In this document: positions 35,541 through 46,867 of the stretch, one piece after another
Position numbering within the stretch: position 1 is the stretch's first letter
Layout of the letters: each line of letters begins with the position of its first letter
Source of the DNA: Conchocele bisecta
Taxonomy: Eukaryota > Mollusca > Bivalvia > Lucinida > Thyasiridae
Assembly (NCBI GenBank): GCA_029237695.1
Contig: CM055265.1
Location: forward strand, 81,586,447-81,650,446
Direction of reading: 5' to 3'
DNA length: 64,000 bases
Notes under the pieces: model-generated
The model's database searches: none
Told to the model about the DNA's origin: nothing
Seen by the model: the letters and a program-made list of their open reading frames with translations, nothing else
Made by a program: the position numbers and the translations under genes

Positions 35541-36469
35541 CAGACCCGGGCGCATTTTAATTGTTTTGTATATTGTTTAGAAAGGTGTTTCATGTATATA
35601 CAAACATTGACCTAGCTGCACGTTTTCCGCTTTATATGCAACCGGTTGCACTATATCTCCACCACTCTACACAATAACAAGAAACGAGGCAAAGCCATGA
35701 ATGCCGGGTTTTTTCAAGGCATACATACTTGGGTAACAGATACCACAATGGCACAAACATGACACGTTGTGTTTAGGCATCTTCTTGAAGGAAAAAAAAT
35801 AGACGCGAAAATTTAACCCAGTAGTTATGAAGCAGTCTTATGAAGTTAGTTATGGAGCAAGTATGGTGGTTCCAGGTTGTACAGAAACAGAGAAATGTAC
35901 TTAAACACGAAAATTTACCATTGTAAACTGGAAAACTTAACGTTGAAAATGGCTAAGTTGTTCACGCGGAAAAAAATTAGGTGAAGGTAAAAAAAAGGTC
36001 ACATGTTGGATAGTGGTATGTGGTGGGCACCCCTTGCTTATGAAGCTGTCAAAATGTGGTGGTCCTAGGTTGTACAGCAACAGAGAAATGGACAATTTAA
36101 CAGAAAACTTAACGTTGACACCCCTTGCTTATGAACTGAAGCTGACAAAGTTTGGTGGTCCTAGGTTGTACAGTAACAGAGAACTGGACATTTAACAGAA
36201 AACGTAACATTGATTGTGGACGCCGCCTGCCGTCCACCGCCCGCCAGGCTTTCACCAATCCAATAGCCGGATTTTTATATTTTTTTTAAAAACCCGGCTA
36301 AAAATGTGCGTAATAGCATTTATCACATGAAATCCTTGTTATGCCATGTTTTAACCCATTTCATAATGACACACGTGCAATAACACCTGGAGCGAATTTG
36401 ATTGGCTGGCAACGTCTCTATAATTACGTATTCGTATTTTGTGCCAACATTATGTCAAATGAATACAAT
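35541..36469. mobile_element. Second copy of the 5782-6610 element
   Basis: It starts CAGACCCGGGCGC and ends GTCAAATGAATACAAT, collinear with 5782-6610 but with an extra GGTGGTCCTAGGTTGTACAG unit. The 40-bp direct repeats seen around the first copy are absent. An ACAAGAAACGAGGCAAAGCC head lies at 35679. Confidence 0.65.
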
Positions 36470-36475
36470 AGTTGT

Positions 36476-37108
36476 CAGAGGACAACGAAGCGCGCCCGGT
36501 GGCAGCAAAGGAACCGAGGGCACAATTGAACGTGGATTTGCCACAGTGCAGTAGAGGACCCTTGGAGCAATGCGTGTGTGAAATATGAAGCAAATGCAAG
36601 CAAGGAAACAGAAAAATATAGGCCATTATTTACATGAGCGTCCGAGCGTAAAGGTTTCGAGATGCACAAAGTATGTGACCTTGACCCTGGGCTTAGAAGG
36701 GGCGGCACGGACGTGGATTTGCCACAGCGCAGTAGAGGACCCTTGGAGCAATGCATGTGTGAAATATGAAGCAAATCCAAGCGAGGAAACAGAAAATATA
36801 GGCCATTATTTACCAGGGCGTCTGAGCGTTAAAGTTTCGAGATGCACAAAGTATGTGACCTTGACCCTGGGCTTAGAATGGGCGGCACGGACGTGGATTT
36901 GCGACAGCGCAGTAGAGGACCCTTGGAGCAATGCGTGTGTGAAATATGAAGCAAATCCAAGCAAGGAAACAGAAAATATAGGCCATTATTTACCCGAGCG
37001 ACTGAGCGTTAAGGTTTCGAGATGCACAAAGTATGTTACCTTGTCCCTGGGCTTAGAAGGGGCGGCACTTATGCCATAAGCACGGCTTCCTTCGGAAGTC
37101 GTGCTAAA
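36476..37108. mobile_element. Tandem-cored element, 180-bp units, hairpin terminus
   Basis: Three units of 180 bp (TATGTGACCTTGACCCTGGG, GACGTGGATTTGCCACAG, CAATGCGTGTGTGAAATATG). The right terminus is a hairpin, GCACGGCTTCC facing GGAAGTCGTGC, then TAAAAA at 37080-37108. The exact multiple-of-three period keeps a 164-codon ORF open through all three units, but its translation is only the repeat. The left terminus is unclear. Homologous inverted units lie at 59600-60060. Confidence 0.7.
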
Positions 37109-37215
37109 AATAAGAGACATTCTAAATGATGTCAGCAATGGCGCGACAAAGCATTGCTGTTTTGACGTTGACGTCATCATGTTTGAAACGTAATTAGAAG
37201 CGTCCGTGAATCATA

Positions 37216-38048
37216 ACAAGAACTGTAGGAGAACAGCACAGCTCGACTACAAGGGTTGTCGATGTACACATAGCTTGACAAACAAGGTGGCCGCGGCCTG
37301 CATAAGAACCATAACCAAGGTGGACTAAAAACCTTAACCAAGGGGAAATAACTAAGTAATACAAGGGTAAAAGTAGGTCAAGGTCAAATATAGGTCAGGG
37401 ATTATTGATGTACATCACCAGGAGATGAAGTTGTCCAAGCTTGACTATAAACCTTAACCAAGTTTGAGTACAAAGCTTAACCAAGGGGAAATAAGTAAGT
37501 AATTCAAGGTTAAATGTAGGTGAAGGTAAAATATAGGTCAGGGGTTATTGATGTACATCCCTATCAGAAAAAGTTATCCAAGCATGGTGTGTGTATGCAC
37601 AATAGTATTCCATCTACAAGCTTGACTAAAAACCTTAACCAAGGGGAATTAACTAAGTAATTCAAGAGGAAATGTAGGTCAAGGTCAAATATAGATCAAG
37701 GGTTATTGATGTACATCCCTATGAGAAAAGGTTGTCCAAGTATGGTGTCTGTATGCACAATAGTATTCCATGTACAAGTTTGACTAAAAACCTTAACCAA
37801 GGTTGACTAAAAACCTTAACCAAGGGGAATTAACTAAGTAATTCAAGGTTAAATGTAGGGCAATGTCAAATATAGGTCAGGGGTTGTTGATGTATATCAC
37901 TAGGAGATGAAGTTGTCCAAGTATGGTGGGTGTAGGGCCATGAGTATTCCATATACAAGCTTGACTAAAAACCTTAACCAAGGCGGTGACGCCGACGCCG
38001 GGGTGACTACATAAGCTCTAACTATTCTTTGAATAGTCGACCTAAAAA
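37216..38048. mobile_element. HINE-like element, CTTAACCAAGG family, copy 1
   Basis: The left end is ACAAGAACTGTAGGAGAACA (palindrome CTGT...ACAG) followed by GCTCGACTAC. The right end is CTCTAACTATTCTTTGAATAG-type sequence, GAATAGTCGACCTAAAAA. GTCGACTATTC complements the left subterminal repeat apart from mismatches. The core has 4-5 units with AAACCTTAACCAAGGGG, AGGTCAAGGTCAAATATAGG, TTATTGATGTACATC and AGTATTCCAT. No ORF. Confidence 0.7.
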
Positions 38049-38840
38049 GTACTGCAATTGTCGGTAGTTTGAAGTGTTTAGAAAGAACACGAACCTATCA
38101 CACGGCATATTTATAATAATTGTATTGCTAGGCGTAAAACTATTTTTCGCTGTGGAGATTTTCAACTGGATACGAAAATAGTCAATGGCGTCTGCTCACT
38201 GAAACGTATTGGATATCTCCAAGTGTTCTGCTCTTTGGAGGCTGAAGTCATGTGATAAACAGAATCTCAAACTCGTTCCCTTTGATGTGAGATTTATGAA
38301 ACTCGTACGCAATTTTATGCACCTTGTCAGAGGCTCGGTCCATAAAGTGTGCGTGACTCGTTTCATAAATCTCATATCAAATGTAAACTCATTTTGAGAT
38401 CCTCTATTTACACTATAAATTAATTATAAATGTCTGAAGTATCCAATTAAACAGTCCCGACAGGTGTCGCAAGCGTGTGAAAACTGTTACACGTCATTAT
38501 ATTGAGGGCAGACATTACAGAAACAAACAAAAGTTATCGATTCACGATTGGGATGCGTGTAGTTTATAAAACGCGATATTTGATTGGCTATTGGCATGTA
38601 GACTAATGATATTTGACATTAGGATTGCGACTCACCAATAGGGAAGCAGCTTACAACCATTTTAATCGACACATTTGTGTAAACAAACACATCGCGATGA
38701 CTTTCACTTCATGTTCTAAGTTAGTAAAGGCATATCAGCTGGATTTTTTTAAACGATAAAAACCGAGATTTTCGGCAATATTTACTGTCGGAACAGCCCA
38801 TTTTTGCTGTGCTAGTTTCGACACTAAATAAATACTAGAT
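38049..38840. other. Mostly unassigned, with one 138-bp inverted-repeat MITE
   Basis: 38262-38399 has imperfect inverted arms (ATCTCAAACTCG; TTTGATGTGAGATTTATGAA, and complements CATTTTGAGAT, TTCATAAATCTCATATCAAA). No other structure was recognised. Confidence 0.45.
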
Positions 38841-39590
38841 GGCCGCGGCCTGCATGTCGCGCCTTATGGCGAGGCATGGACACTAAAAAAAAAGATATAG
38901 TATAACGAAAAACTTTAACAAAAAAACTTAACCAAAAAGTTTAACCGGACACACGTACGGTACGTACGTACGGTACGTACGGTACGTACGGTACGTACGG
39001 TACGTACCCTAAGTGCCGACTATATCGCGCTTTCCGCAAGCGGGCGCGAAAAAAACTTCAAAGTAATTTGACCTTGACATTGGGCACAGGGGCCGCACGG
39101 GAGGGGGGTAGAATGAAAATATAGATGATGATAAACACCCATGTTAAGTTTCAAGGTAATGGGCAAAGCAGTTGCAGAGATATAGTATAACGAAAAACTT
39201 TAACCAAAAAACTTAACCAAAAAACTTAACCAAAAACTTTAACCAAAAAACTTAACCAAAAACTTCAAAGTAATTTGACCTTGACATTTGGCACAGGGGC
39301 CCGCACGGGATGGGGGTAGAATGAAAATATAGATGATGATAAACACCCATGTGAAGTTTCAAGGTAATGGGCAAAGCAGCTGCAGAGATATAGTATAACG
39401 AAAAACTTTAACCAAAAAACTTAACCAAAAACTTAACCAAAAAACTTAACCAAAAAGCTTAACCAAAAAACTTAACCAAAAACTTTAAACGGACACACGT
39501 ACGTACGTACGTACGTACGTACGTACGTACGCCAAAGTGTCGACTATATCGCGCTGTCCGCAAGCGGGCGCGACAATAAAATTGTTTCCG
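38841..39590. mobile_element. HINE-like element with (AACTTAACCAAAA)n and (TACG)n
   Basis: The left end CTAGATGGCCGCGGCC (palindrome) is followed by TGTCGCGCC. The right end is CGCTGTCCGCAAGCGGGCG then CGACAATAAAA, which carries the complement GGCGCGACA. The core includes TTTGACCTTGACATT units, runs of AAAAACTTAACC, and two ACGT-type microsatellites (38951-39007, 39497-39530). Confidence 0.6.
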
Positions 39591-39690
39591 TTTTGCAAAA
39601 AAAATTGTTTGGGTCACGGCGATTTTGCCGGGTCGGTCGCGGGAGGGGAAACATTTAATATTTTATTATACGCCCTACATGTATGCAGTA

Positions 39691-39922
39691 TAAACAAGAA
39701 TTCCGCGGAATCAAATGTCTCGCCTTGTTCCGCCTTGACCTTGACCCTGGGGCCCCGAGAATAGTCCTATATTCATCTACTTATCATAGTAAAGGTATGT
39801 ATAAAGTGTTGAAGTAGTGACCGTAACACGAAAACTTAACATTGAATGATGACGCCGCCGCCGCCGATGACTCCGGAAAAGCAAAACCTATGTCTCGCTT
39901 TCCGCTTTCGACGGCAAGACAA
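39691..39922. mobile_element. Short HINE-like element
   Basis: It begins ACAAGAATTCCGCGGAATC (palindrome ATTCCGCGGAAT), then TGTCTCGCC. It ends CTTTCGACGGCAAGACAATT, whose complement repeats TGTCTTGCC. One core unit with TTGACCTTGACCCTGGGG. The inverted head occurs at 46938-46975. Confidence 0.55.
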
Positions 39923-40529
39923 TTAGACATATGATTAGTGCCATCGAATATAAAATATATTCGGTTTCGCCACTACAGGGATCCTCCAGATTATCGGACA
40001 AAAATGGCTGTGTTTTTACGATATTTTTCTTAAAATAGCAGCCACGGGCATATAATTTTCACAGAACAATCCTCAGTTCTTGCTTGCTCAGTGCATGTAA
40101 ACTATTTAGCAACATGTGCCATCTTTCTCACTTAAAATTGGGTCAGATCATCAGTCGTAAGATTGCCCCAAAATTAACATCGACAATGAGTTATCCGGAC
40201 AAACGTGTAGTAGTCTTATATAAACTACTATTCTCACATTGAAATCATAAGTTTATCGCCTGTAAACCAGTGTAAACTGCAGTCTTCGAATTTAGCCGCT
40301 GGTCCAATGCCCGAGGCCAGTAAAATTTCCGGCGGGCCAGTAAAATTCAGAAGATGGCAGGCCCGGCGGACCAGTAGAAATTTTCAGCATAATTCAGAAT
40401 ATGCGAAACCCAAATTCATCTTGTTTATTATTTTCTATCAGGAAGCATCGTAAACTGGTCCCCAGTAGCACGTTCCTCTAAATTCGAAGACTGCTATACA
40501 AGCATATATATATATATATATATATATAT
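39923..40529. repeat. 214-bp MITE and (TA)n
   Basis: 40280-40493 has inverted ends CAGTCTTCGAATTTAG and the complement; inner GGCCAGTAAAATT words are repeated. No matching target duplication was seen. 40504-40529 is a (TA)n run. The stretch 39923-40279 is unassigned. Confidence 0.55.
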
Positions 40530-41114
40530 CAGGGCTTAACAATTCACTCGCCCCGCTCGCCATGACGAGTCAATTTTCATGTTGGCGAGAGGATGTTCTT
40601 GTCACTGGTTCGATTTGGCATCTGGGAAGGCCATTCTGTATTTTCAGAAAACTAAGAAAATTTTATTAATTTCCAGCTATTTCAAATTATTTTCTTTAAT
40701 TCACTGGTTTTAGGCTGTTTATGAAGTATTTCTGTAACTTTCATACACCCTATAGATTTCTGTTGTGAACCATCATTTGTCCCCATTCTCGTTGACAGCA
40801 TGCATGACTTTGCATAAAAAAACATATCGCCGGTTTAACATTAGCCCAGCACAGATTACTGTCTTATATACTGTGTCATTCCTATAAATTGTTTGATTTT
40901 GTCTTCCTCTGGTGCTACACACCAAACAAGGAGTTCAAAGTTATAAAGTTTGCACTAAAAACGAACTTTCTATACCAAAATGTGCGTACGTGACAATAGT
41001 CGTGTTCTGACTTAGGGGAGATAACTCTTGTTTACTAATGGACTTATTATACTTATTACAGTGGAACATTTATTTTTTAAAATAACTTTATAACTAGAAA
41101 AAGTCGATGGCGCG
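40530..41114. other. CAG-type transposon end (left) and unassigned sequence
   Basis: CAGGGCTTAACAATTCACTC followed by GCC/GGCGAG words resembles the E1 and 31448 termini. The right terminus was not found; the copy seems truncated by the repeat array that follows. Confidence 0.4.
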
Positions 41115-42640
41115 CCATTGCAATATACCCACTTTCCCCAAATGCTAAGTCCGAAAGGGGGAGGTAATCCATGATGGAGGGTCGGATAAAAAATCCGAAT
41201 TCACTTTGCGCATCAGCACATCAAAACGAAGCTACGAACCAAATATCAGACGCGTAGGTATTAAGGTGAAAAAGTTTTTCGACCTACGAGGAAAAATAGT
41301 GAAATTCTAAGTCCGAAAGGGGGAGATAATCCATGATGGAAGGTCCGATCAAAAATCGGAATTCACTTTGCACATCATAACGAAGCTACATATCAAATAT
41401 CAGAAATGTAGGTATTAAGGTGAGAAAATTTTTCGACTTACAATGAAAAATAGGGAAATTCTGAGTCCGAAAGAGGGAGATAATCCATGATGGAGGGTCG
41501 GATGAAAAATCAGAATTCACTATGCGCATCCGCACATCATAACGAAGCTACATACAAAATATCAGGCGCGTAGGTATGAAGATGAAAAAGTTTTTCGAGT
41601 TACAAGGAAAAATAGGGAAATTCTGAGTCCGAAAGGGGGAGATAATCTATGATGGAGGGTCGGATCAAAAATCCGAATTCACTTTGCGCATCTGCACATC
41701 ATAACGAAGCTACATACCAAATATCAGGCGCGTAGGTATGAAGGTGAAAAAGTTTTTCGAGTTACAAGGAAAAAATGGGAAATTGTGAGTCCGAAAGGGG
41801 GAGATAATCCATGATGGAGGGTCGGATGAAAAATCCGAATTCACTTTGCGCATCTGCACATGATAACGAAGCTACATACAAATATCAGGCGCGAGGTAAA
41901 GGTGAAAAAGTGATTACAAGGAAAAATGGGAAATTGTGGACGTTCCGAAGGGGGAGTAATCCAGGTGGAGGGTCGGAATAATCCGAATTCTGCGCATCTG
42001 CACTTTTTTGATACGAATACATACCAAATATTCACGCGTAGGTATGAAGGTGAAAAAAGTGGGAGTTACAAGAAAAAATGGGAAATGAGTCCGAAAGGGG
42101 AGATAATCCATGATGGAGGGTCGGATCAAAATCCGAATTCACTTTTGCGCATCTGCACATGATAACGAAGCTACATACCAAATATCAGGCGCGTAGGTAT
42201 GAAGGTGAAAAAGTTTTTCGAGTTACAAGGAAAAAATCGGAAATTGTGAGTCCGAAAGGGGGAGATAATCCATGATGGAGGGTCGGATCAAAAATCCGAA
42301 TTCACTTTGCGCATCTGCACATGATAACGAAGTACATACCAAATATAGGCGCGTAGGTATGAAGGTGAAAAAGTTTTTCGAGTACAAGGAAAAAATCGGA
42401 AATGATCCGAAAGGGGGAGATAATCCCATGATGGAGGGTCGGATCAAAAATCCGAATTCACTTTGCGCATCTGCACATGATAACGAAGCTACATACCAAA
42501 TATCAGGCACGTAGGTATGAAGGTGAAAAAGTTTTTCGAGTTACAAGAAACGTGACGGACGTACGGACGGACGGACACCCGTGACGAAAACAATATACCC
42601 ATTTTTTATTCCTAAAAAAGTGGGTATAATAAACGGATAA
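41115..42640. mobile_element. Tandem-cored element, about 156-bp units
   Basis: About nine units with GAGTCCGAAAGGGGGAGATA, ATGATGGAGGGTCGGAT, AAAATCCGAATTCAC, CAAATATCAGGCGCGTAGG and AAGTTTTTCGAGTTACAAGG. The outer sequences CAATATACCCACTTT (left) and AAAAGTGGGTATAAT (right, about 42617-42632) are inverted repeats. The right end also has GTACGGACGGACGGACAC. Units at 41890-42110 carry many small deletions. No coding. Confidence 0.75.
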
Positions 42641-43000
42641 AGAAGGAATACTACTATATACTCTTAATAGTATGTACAGTAGTACTAGTTTAAAAGCTGT
42701 AGCAATATAATTGTTAACACATTTAATATGATTTTGTGTTTATATTAATACTCCTTTTTAGGCACCATCTCGTTATTACATTCATACACATGACTCAATT
42801 TTCTTGTCCAACACGAAAACGCCAGTAGCAAAATAATTCGAACTAGAGCAGCTTGAGCTGCATCAACGGTTTGAGCCTCAAACATTGATTTCATGTGTAA
42901 CTAAGCTTAAGCCCAAGGTGTAAACTATCGGTTGCAAAAAGAATTTCTGAAGTTTTAGAATGAACAGTCCAACATTATTGTGTTCGCATCATCACACCGA
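42641..43000. other. No recognisable feature
   Basis: AT-rich sequence without repeat relationships that I can see in the window, apart from short ATAATAC words. Confidence 0.35.
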
Positions 43001-43004
43001 TGTG

Positions 43005-43070
43005 GGGCCGGTTAGCTTAGAGGTAGAGCGATGGACTCGGAGCGAGGGATACCTGGTTCGATCCTCAGCC
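43005..43070 (+). repeat. tRNA-derived SINE head (Pol III box A and box B)
   Basis: TAGCTTAGAGG at 43012-43022 fits the box A consensus exactly and GTTCGATCC at 43056-43064 fits box B, with tRNA-like spacing. The D-arm-like GCTTAGAGGTAGAGC can pair, but the anticodon and T stems do not, and the 3' acceptor complement is missing. It therefore reads as a SINE head or dead tRNA, not a working tRNA gene. Confidence 0.6.
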
Positions 43071-44395
43071 AAAGTTTTAGCTAAAGGACTGAAATATCGA
43101 CTACAGCAAAAACAATTGAAATCGAATGATAAATAACGAAGCTGACGTCACATCCGTTTGCTCTATTTTGAAAACTTGAAAAAATACGTTCATATTTGAC
43201 ATCGAATAGAGCCGTAAGTAGTCAAGATATAGCTCTGAAAAGTATTATCTTTCATGCGGCTGACACTCCCCTATCACCCTGGCAAGAAATTATGTTGCTG
43301 ACAGTACGGTACAAATTGGAAAACGTTTGTAAAGACCACCCATTATCAGCCGAAATTCGGCAAAATCGTTGAAAAGTATGTACATTTTTCAACTTCAAAT
43401 GCATATAGCTCTTTTATTTGAGCAGCAGATAGCCGAAAAACTGTCAGCGAATCTGAGATAGAGAATTTTGTCAGCTTTCCAATGCAAAAAGAATTCTTGA
43501 AATCGGTTGGAAAATAAGGAAGTTATAGGAAGTATGACGTCACTTCCGTTTTCGTGGAAAAGTAGCATTAAAAGACATCTGAAAATCTCTGAGTCTCTGC
43601 TCACACTTGATCCGAATCGGCATGCAAAATTTGAAGTCGATCGACCAGCGGTTTGGTGTAGATGAGGGAGCCCGTAAGTCAGCGGATGATTATTTTTCGA
43701 TAGTTATCGCCCTTAAATTGCAGTTTACGCCATTTGTAAATACACCAATAAAACGGAAATTACTATGTACAATATTCCGCCAGTGAAGTTTTCGTTTGTT
43801 TTTCGCCATAGGCCGGGCACAAAGCGGGAAAGTTTTAGCTAAAGGACTGAAATATCGACCGCAGCAAGAAATTTTGAAATCTATTGATAAATAACGAAGC
43901 TGACGTCACATCCGTTTGCTCTATTTTGAAAACTTGAAAAAAGACGTTCATCTTTGACATCCAATAGAACCGGAAGTAGTCAAGATAGAGCTCTGAAAAT
44001 TATCATCTTTGATGCGCCTGACACTCCCCTATCACACTGGCAAGAAATTATGTTGCTGACATTACTGTACAAATTGGAAAACGTTTGTAAAGACCACCCG
44101 TTATCAGCCGAAATTCGGCAAAAATTCGGCAAAATCGTTGAAAAGTGTGTACATTTTTCAACTTCAAATGCCTATAGCTCTCTTATTTGACCAGATAGCC
44201 GAGAACTGTCAGCAAATTTTTTGAAAATTGGAAAATAAGGAAGTTATAGAAAGTATGACGTCACTTCCGGTTTCGTGGAAAGTGGCATTAAGATATTTCT
44301 GAAAATCTCTAAGTCTCTGCTCACACTTGATCCGAATCGGCATGCAAAATTTGAAGTCGATCCGACCAGCAGTTTGGGCTGTAGACTGAACGACT
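43071..44395 (+). repeat. Two-unit tandem duplication, about 760-bp spacing
   Basis: 43071-43680 and 43829-44390 are similar along their length (AAGTTTTAGCTAAAGGACTG, CTGACGTCACATCCGTTTGC, CCTGACACTCCCCTATCAC, AAATTCGGCAAAATCGTTGA). Only the first is preceded by the tRNA-like head. Small indels differ. An A-run follows at 44400-44428. The frames are broken, so they are not genes; they may be SINE bodies. Confidence 0.65.
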
Positions 44396-44477
44396 GAATA
44401 AAAAAAAACAAAAAAAAAAAAAAAAAAACAACGAATACAATAGGTTTTCGGCGCAGCTGAAAGCCGCCTCAAACCCA

Positions 44478-45832
44478 ACAAGAGCTGTAGGAGAACAGCA
44501 TAGCTCGACTACGAGGGTTGTCGATGTACACATAGCTTGACAAAGAAGGTGGCTGCGGCCTACATATATAAAAACCTTAACCAAGGTTGACTAAAAACAT
44601 TAACCAAGGGAAATTAAGTAATTTAAGGTTAAATGAGGTCAATGTCAGGATATAAGTAAGTAATTCAAGGTTAAATGTAGGTCAATGTCAGATATAGGTC
44701 AGGGGTTATTGATGTACATCACTAGGAGATAAAGTTTTCCAAGTATGGTTGCTGTAGGCCCAGGAGTATTCCATATACAAGCTTCAGTAAAAACCGTAAC
44801 CAAGGGGAGATAACTAAGTAATCCAAGGATAAAAGTAGGTCAAGGTCAAATATAGGTCATGGATTATTGATGTACATCACTAGGAGATGAAGTTGTCCAA
44901 GAATGGTTGATGTAGGCCCAGAAGTATTCCATATACAAGCTTGACTATAAACATTAACTAAGTAATTCAAGGTTAAATGTAGGTGAAGGTAAAATAAAGG
45001 TCAGGGGTTATTGATGTACATCCCTATGAGTAAAAGTTATCCAAGTATGGTGTCTGTATGCACAATAGTATTCCATCTACAAGCTTGACTAAAAACCTTA
45101 ACCAAGGTTGAGTAAAAACCTTAACCAAGGGGAATTAAGTAAGTAATTTAAGGTTAAATGTAGGTCAAGGTCAAATATAGGTCAGGGGTTGTTGATGTAC
45201 ATCACTAGGAGATGAAGTTGTCCAAGTATGGTTGGTGTAGGGCCATGAGTATTCCATCTACAAGCTTGACTAAAAACCTTAACCAAAGAGAATTAAGTAA
45301 GTAATTCAAGAGGAAATGTAGGTCAATGACAAATATAGATCAGGGGTTATTGATGTACATCACTAGGAGATGAAGTTGTCCAAGTATGGTTGATGTAGGC
45401 CCAGAAGTATTCCATATACAAGCTTGACTATAAACATTAACCAAATAATTCAAGGTTAAATGTAGGTGAAGGTAAAATAAAGGTCAGGGGTTATTGATGT
45501 ACATCCCTATGAGAAAAAGTTATCCAAGTATGGTGTCTGTATGCACAATAGTATTCCATCTACAAGCTTGACTAAAAACCTTAACCAAGGTTGAGTAAAA
45601 ACCTTAACCATGGGGAATTAAGTAAGTAATTTAAGGTTAAATGTAGGTCAAAGTCAAATATAGGTCAGGGGTTGTTGATGTACATCACTAGGAGATGAAG
45701 TTGTCCAAGTATGGTTGGTGTAGGGCCATGAGTATTCCATCTACAAGCTTGAATAAAAACCTTAACCAAAGAGAATTAAGTAAGTAATTCAAGAGGAAAT
45801 GTAGGTCAAGGCAGGGCTCCAGATAAGGAATT
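44478..45832. mobile_element. HINE-like element, CTTAACCAAGG family, copy 2 (right end lost)
   Basis: It starts ACAAGAGCTGTAGGAGAACA then GCTCGACTAC. There are six to seven core units as in 37216-38048. It is cut at 45832, where a CAGGGCTCC terminus begins, so its right hairpin is missing. Confidence 0.7.
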
Positions 45833-46065
45833 TGGCATTGGGTACTGTTACTCCATACTTTTGAAATCAATTGGGTATTCTCAATTTTCAATTGGGTATT
45901 TTAAAAACATTACCCCATCAAATTTTTTCAATTGGGTATTTCCATATTTTGATTACAAAAACCGATTCGGAAACAAATCGTAATAATTTATGTATTAAAG
46001 GTAATGTTTTGTTGTTCATATAATTAATTGAAGCAGTGTTATACTTACAGGTGTATGGTAACACT
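45833..46065. mobile_element. CAG-ended repeat end running into the gap
   Basis: CAGGGCTCCAGATAAGGAAT, then repeated AATTGGGTATTT words, as at 27413. It inserts in the preceding element. The other end is lost in or beyond the gap. Confidence 0.5.
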
Positions 46066-46565
46066 NNNNNNNNNNNNNNNNNNNNNNNNNNNNNNNNNNN
46101 NNNNNNNNNNNNNNNNNNNNNNNNNNNNNNNNNNNNNNNNNNNNNNNNNNNNNNNNNNNNNNNNNNNNNNNNNNNNNNNNNNNNNNNNNNNNNNNNNNNN
46201 NNNNNNNNNNNNNNNNNNNNNNNNNNNNNNNNNNNNNNNNNNNNNNNNNNNNNNNNNNNNNNNNNNNNNNNNNNNNNNNNNNNNNNNNNNNNNNNNNNNN
46301 NNNNNNNNNNNNNNNNNNNNNNNNNNNNNNNNNNNNNNNNNNNNNNNNNNNNNNNNNNNNNNNNNNNNNNNNNNNNNNNNNNNNNNNNNNNNNNNNNNNN
46401 NNNNNNNNNNNNNNNNNNNNNNNNNNNNNNNNNNNNNNNNNNNNNNNNNNNNNNNNNNNNNNNNNNNNNNNNNNNNNNNNNNNNNNNNNNNNNNNNNNNN
46501 NNNNNNNNNNNNNNNNNNNNNNNNNNNNNNNNNNNNNNNNNNNNNNNNNNNNNNNNNNNNNNNNN
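46066..46565. other. Assembly gap (500 N)
   Basis: Exactly 500 unknown bases, the usual placeholder for a gap of unknown size. ORFs spanning it are artefacts. The sequence to its right is a terminus of the tandem-cored family, so the gap probably hides more tandem repeat. Confidence 0.98.
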
Positions 46566-46800
46566 AAAGTTTTTTCGTTAACGTTTTTCCATCTACTATA
46601 TCTATTTTTTTAGTGTCCATGCCTCGCCCCAAGGCGCGACATGCAGGCCACGCCCATCTAGTCTACAAAAAGTGGGTATAATTATGTTATCCAGGTGTCT
46701 ATGCTTGGAAAAAACCTGGCCTTCGTGGCTTTGCCTCGTTTCTTATTGTCTAGTAGCATAAGGTCGTAAGTGCTATATACCGACTATTATCATATACTAA
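46566..46800. repeat. Inverted terminus of the ACAAGAAACGAGG family
   Basis: AGTGTCCATGCCTCGCCCC, AAGTGGGTATAATTATG and GGCTTTGCCTCGTTTCTTATTG match, in inverted orientation, 31706-31870 and 32696-32860, and directly 58345-58540. Confidence 0.65.
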
Positions 46801-46801
46801 A

Positions 46802-46867
46802 ACAATTATTGACTAGTGAGCCATAGAATATAATCTGATATTCTATGGCTCACTAGTCAATAATTGT
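46802..46867. repeat. Perfect 30-bp inverted repeat, 6-nt loop
   Basis: The arm at 46802-46831 and its exact complement at 46838-46867 enclose the loop AATCTG. The left arm plus AATCT also occurs at 59232-59266 without the right arm, so the palindrome arose by local inverted copying. Confidence 0.95.

Noticed and set aside
36585..37079. 164-codon ORF with three 60-residue repeats
   Set aside because: The unit is 180 bp, a multiple of three, so the frame stays open by chance. Homologous units at 2040-3590 and 59600-60060 are not open in the same frame.
40280..40493. Sixth CAG transposon with 5-bp duplication
   Set aside because: The CAGTCTTCG inverted ends are clear, but the flanking 5-mers do not match.
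43005..43070. Functional tRNA gene
   Set aside because: Box A and box B are perfect but the anticodon and T stems do not pair and the acceptor stem lacks a partner.
46028..46681. 217-, 181- and 195-codon ORFs
   Set aside because: They consist almost entirely of the 500-N gap.
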